From Candidatus Gottesmanbacteria bacterium (GTDB lineage: Bacteria > Patescibacteria > Microgenomatia > 2-02-FULL-39-11): a DNA stretch of 64,000 nt. The translations under genes were made by a program, and so were the position numbers. Under the pieces are notes generated by a model that saw only the letters and a program-made list of their open reading frames with translations, was not told the DNA's origin and searched no databases. The stretch covers positions 321,814-385,813 of the forward strand of contig JACPKY010000002.1 in the NCBI GenBank assembly GCA_016186795.1, written 5' to 3'. Below are positions 62,801 to 64,000 of the stretch, piece after piece (within the stretch, counting starts at the first letter, position 1; each line of letters starts with the position of its first letter).

Positions 62801-63737
62801 ACAGTTTTCCATTATTTCTAAACCAATTAATTGTTTTTTTGAGGCCTTCATGAATTGAATGGCGTGGCCTCCAAGAAAGTTGCTTTTTGGCAAGAGTTAT
62901 ATCTGCAACCCAGAATTCAGTATCCCATGGCCGAGGATTATACTCTCCATAAATAATTTTTGCAGAACTATTTGTGATTTTATTAATCATTGATACAACT
63001 TTTGACACGGAATATTGTTTTCCGGAACCAATGTTTATAACTTTTGCTTTCACACGTTTCGGGTTTTGCGTAAGAAGTAAAAGAGCATCAACAAAGTCAT
63101 CAATGAAAATGAAATCACGGGATTCATGACCGGAAGTTATTAAAATATCCTTTTTCATCAGAGCTGATTGAATAACTGTAGGAATCAGTCTTGTCGGCTC
63201 CTCAAAGGGACCATATACTGAAAATGGTCGTACTGTTATAACTGGTTTTTCAAGCATATGTGAATAGACATTTGCAATATAAGTTGAGCCGGCTTTTGCT
63301 GCGGCATATAAACTAATTGGGTCCAAAAAATCGGTTTCTTTCATTGGTTTTCTTTTCCGACCATACTCTGATGAACTTCCAAAATTCACAAATACGTCAA
63401 AATCTATAGTTTTCAACGAAGAAAGCATATTAACCGTACCTCCAATATTTGTATTAATGATTGATAAGGGATCCGATTGGAATGGATAGCCACCAAATGA
63501 TGCAAGATGATAAATGATGTGTGGTCGGATCTTAGTAACAAGCCGATGCACTGCATCTTTTTTATTTATATCGATATCAAAATAATTAAATGAGTGCATG
63601 ACATCGTCAAGTCGCCAGGTATTACTCTTTTTTTTAGAAAAACCATAAACATCGTATCCAAGATTTACCATTTTCCTTACAATATTTGCCCCTATAAATC
63701 CGGAAATCCCAGTTATAATTACCCGATTTCTTTTCAT
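62778..63737 (-). CDS. NAD-dependent sugar-nucleotide epimerase/dehydratase (extended SDR)
   Basis: The 319-residue protein has VIITGISGFIGANIV (NAD motif GxxGxxG), VNFGSSSEYG and the catalytic YAAAK. RPFSVYGPFEEPTRLIPTVI and SRDFIFIDDFVDALLLL are also seen. It modifies an NDP-sugar; family members include GDP-mannose dehydratases and UDP-sugar epimerases, and exact activity is not clear. ATGs at 63749 and 63737 are both possible; the latter is 11 bases after a TATAAT box. Confidence 0.86.
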   Translation of the reverse strand: MKRNRVIITGISGFIGANIVRKMVNLGYDVYGFSKKKSNTWRLDDVMHSFNYFDIDINKKDAVHRLVTKIRPHIIYHLASFGGYPFQSDPLSIINTNIGGTVNMLSSLKTIDFDVFVNFGSSSEYGRKRKPMKETDFLDPISLYAAAKAGSTYIANVYSHMLEKPVITVRPFSVYGPFEEPTRLIPTVIQSALMKKDILITSGHESRDFIFIDDFVDALLLLTQNPKRVKAKVINIGSGKQYSVSKVVSMINKITNSSAKIIYGEYNPRPWDTEFWVADITLAKKQLSWRPRHSIHEGLKKTINWFRNNGKLYEKATRS

Positions 63738-63747
63738 ATAGATCTTC

Positions 63748-63755
63748 ATTATAAT
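63748..63755. promoter_or_regulatory. Symmetric -10-like element between divergent genes
   Basis: ATTATAAT reads TATAAT on plus (63750-63755, toward the partial methyltransferase) and TATAAT on minus (63753-63748, toward the epimerase). No convincing -35 boxes are seen in either direction. It could serve as a two-way promoter, but AT-rich sequence makes chance matches likely. Confidence 0.35.
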
Positions 63756-63784
63756 ACGACTCACAAACAGTAAATTAAATCCCT

Positions 63785-64000
63785 ATGCAAAAGATGCGCT
63801 GCGCTTTGTGTGGAAGAGATGAAAAACCACAGCTTCTATACCCAGAGAGTATAAATTTCGAGCGTATTAGCAAAGAAACTTTCTCAGCAAGACGTATTCC
63901 CGAAAAAGTTCATTATCGCCTCATGCGATGCCAAAGATGTACACTTATCTATTCTTCACCCATACTTACAGAGGACAAAATAAAACTCCTATATAAGCAA
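63785..64000 (+). CDS. Methyltransferase-like protein with N-terminal zinc ribbon, cut by the right edge
   Basis: From ATG at 63785 the frame stays open to the window edge (72 codons). The product starts MQKMRCALCGRDE and continues to LMRCQRCTLIYSSPIL. This is the CxxC...CxxC ribbon that precedes class I methyltransferase domains in many sugar-modifying enzymes. The SAM domain itself lies outside the window, so the call is by analogy. It is divergent from the epimerase, 47 bases away. Confidence 0.65.
   Translation, partial: MQKMRCALCGRDEKPQLLYPESINFERISKETFSARRIPEKVHYRLMRCQRCTLIYSSPILTEDKIKLLYKQ

Noticed and set aside
63752..63764. TAATACGACTCAC, identical to the first 13 bases of the phage T7 promoter
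   Set aside because: The initiation part (TATAGGG) is absent and no phage genes are near; it is best read as a chance match over a TATAAT box.
1..64000. UGA recoding (as in some CPR lineages), CRISPR arrays, insertion sequences and prophage
   Set aside because: TGA is used as stop at many ATGA overlaps; no repeat-spacer arrays, transposases, integrases or phage structural genes are seen.

Overview
The window is a gene-dense bacterial chromosome fragment. Genes abut or overlap by 4 bases (ATGA), no stretch over 300 bases lacks a gene, and base composition is moderately AT-rich. The gene content suggests a Candidate Phyla Radiation (Patescibacteria) bacterium, perhaps Microgenomates. The signs are a DUF4012 protein, a PilM-like/LytR_C fusion, an archaeal/eukaryote-type IleRS, Mur ligases without their usual N-terminal domain, and many surface glycosyltransferases. 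The assignment is an inference from gene content. TGA is used as stop, so the genetic code looks standard.

Layout. (1) 1-2814, minus strand: a glycan patch with a GT2 cut by the left edge, a GT4, a methyltransferase and another GT2. (2) 2857-5247, plus strand: a secreted beta-propeller/lipase fusion. (3) 5253-6202: tRNA-Val(CAC) on minus and signal peptidase I on plus, fired from back-to-back promoters. (4) 6197-34298, minus strand: a division and cell-wall (dcw) supercluster. It is read mraZ-rsmH-ftsL-ftsI-murE-pgeF-murC-murB-murA-glmU-like-glmS-hydrolase-murF-ddl-dgkA-mraY-ftsW-murG-ftsQ-ftsA-ftsZ-zinc ribbon-ileS-rodA-rplU-rpmA-parB. It covers UDP-GlcNAc supply, most of UDP-MurNAc-pentapeptide synthesis (no murD here), lipid I/II formation, septal synthesis and the Z-ring. 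(5) 34402-39174, minus strand: PilM/LytR_C fusion, metallo-hydrolase, a small anchored protein, glyS under a compact T-box riboswitch, and recO. (6) 39175-63737, mostly minus strand: a surface-glycan locus. It holds DUF4012, a priming sugar-phosphate transferase, mannose-1-phosphate guanylyltransferase, GT2 and GT4 enzymes, an acyltransferase, methyltransferases, GT-C-like membrane proteins (one fused to an O-antigen-ligase-like half), a split transketolase and a sugar-nucleotide epimerase. (7) 63785-64000, plus strand: the start of a zinc-ribbon methyltransferase cut by the right edge.

In the wall region precursor enzymes feed MraY/MurG, SEDS proteins polymerise, and FtsZ/A/Q/L/I/W organise the septum. 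In the glycan region activated sugars are loaded on a polyprenyl carrier, extended by GT2/GT4 enzymes, decorated, and probably transferred or polymerised at the membrane.

The strongest second-look items are the T-box leader of glyS (perfect-consensus promoter embedded in the end of recO, very short Stem I), the membrane-anchored MurF, the PilM/LytR_C and ligase/GT-C fusions, a sharply bounded AT-rich island ending inside the propeller gene, and repeated -10 boxes placed 5-8 bases before start codons, suggesting leaderless internal transcripts.
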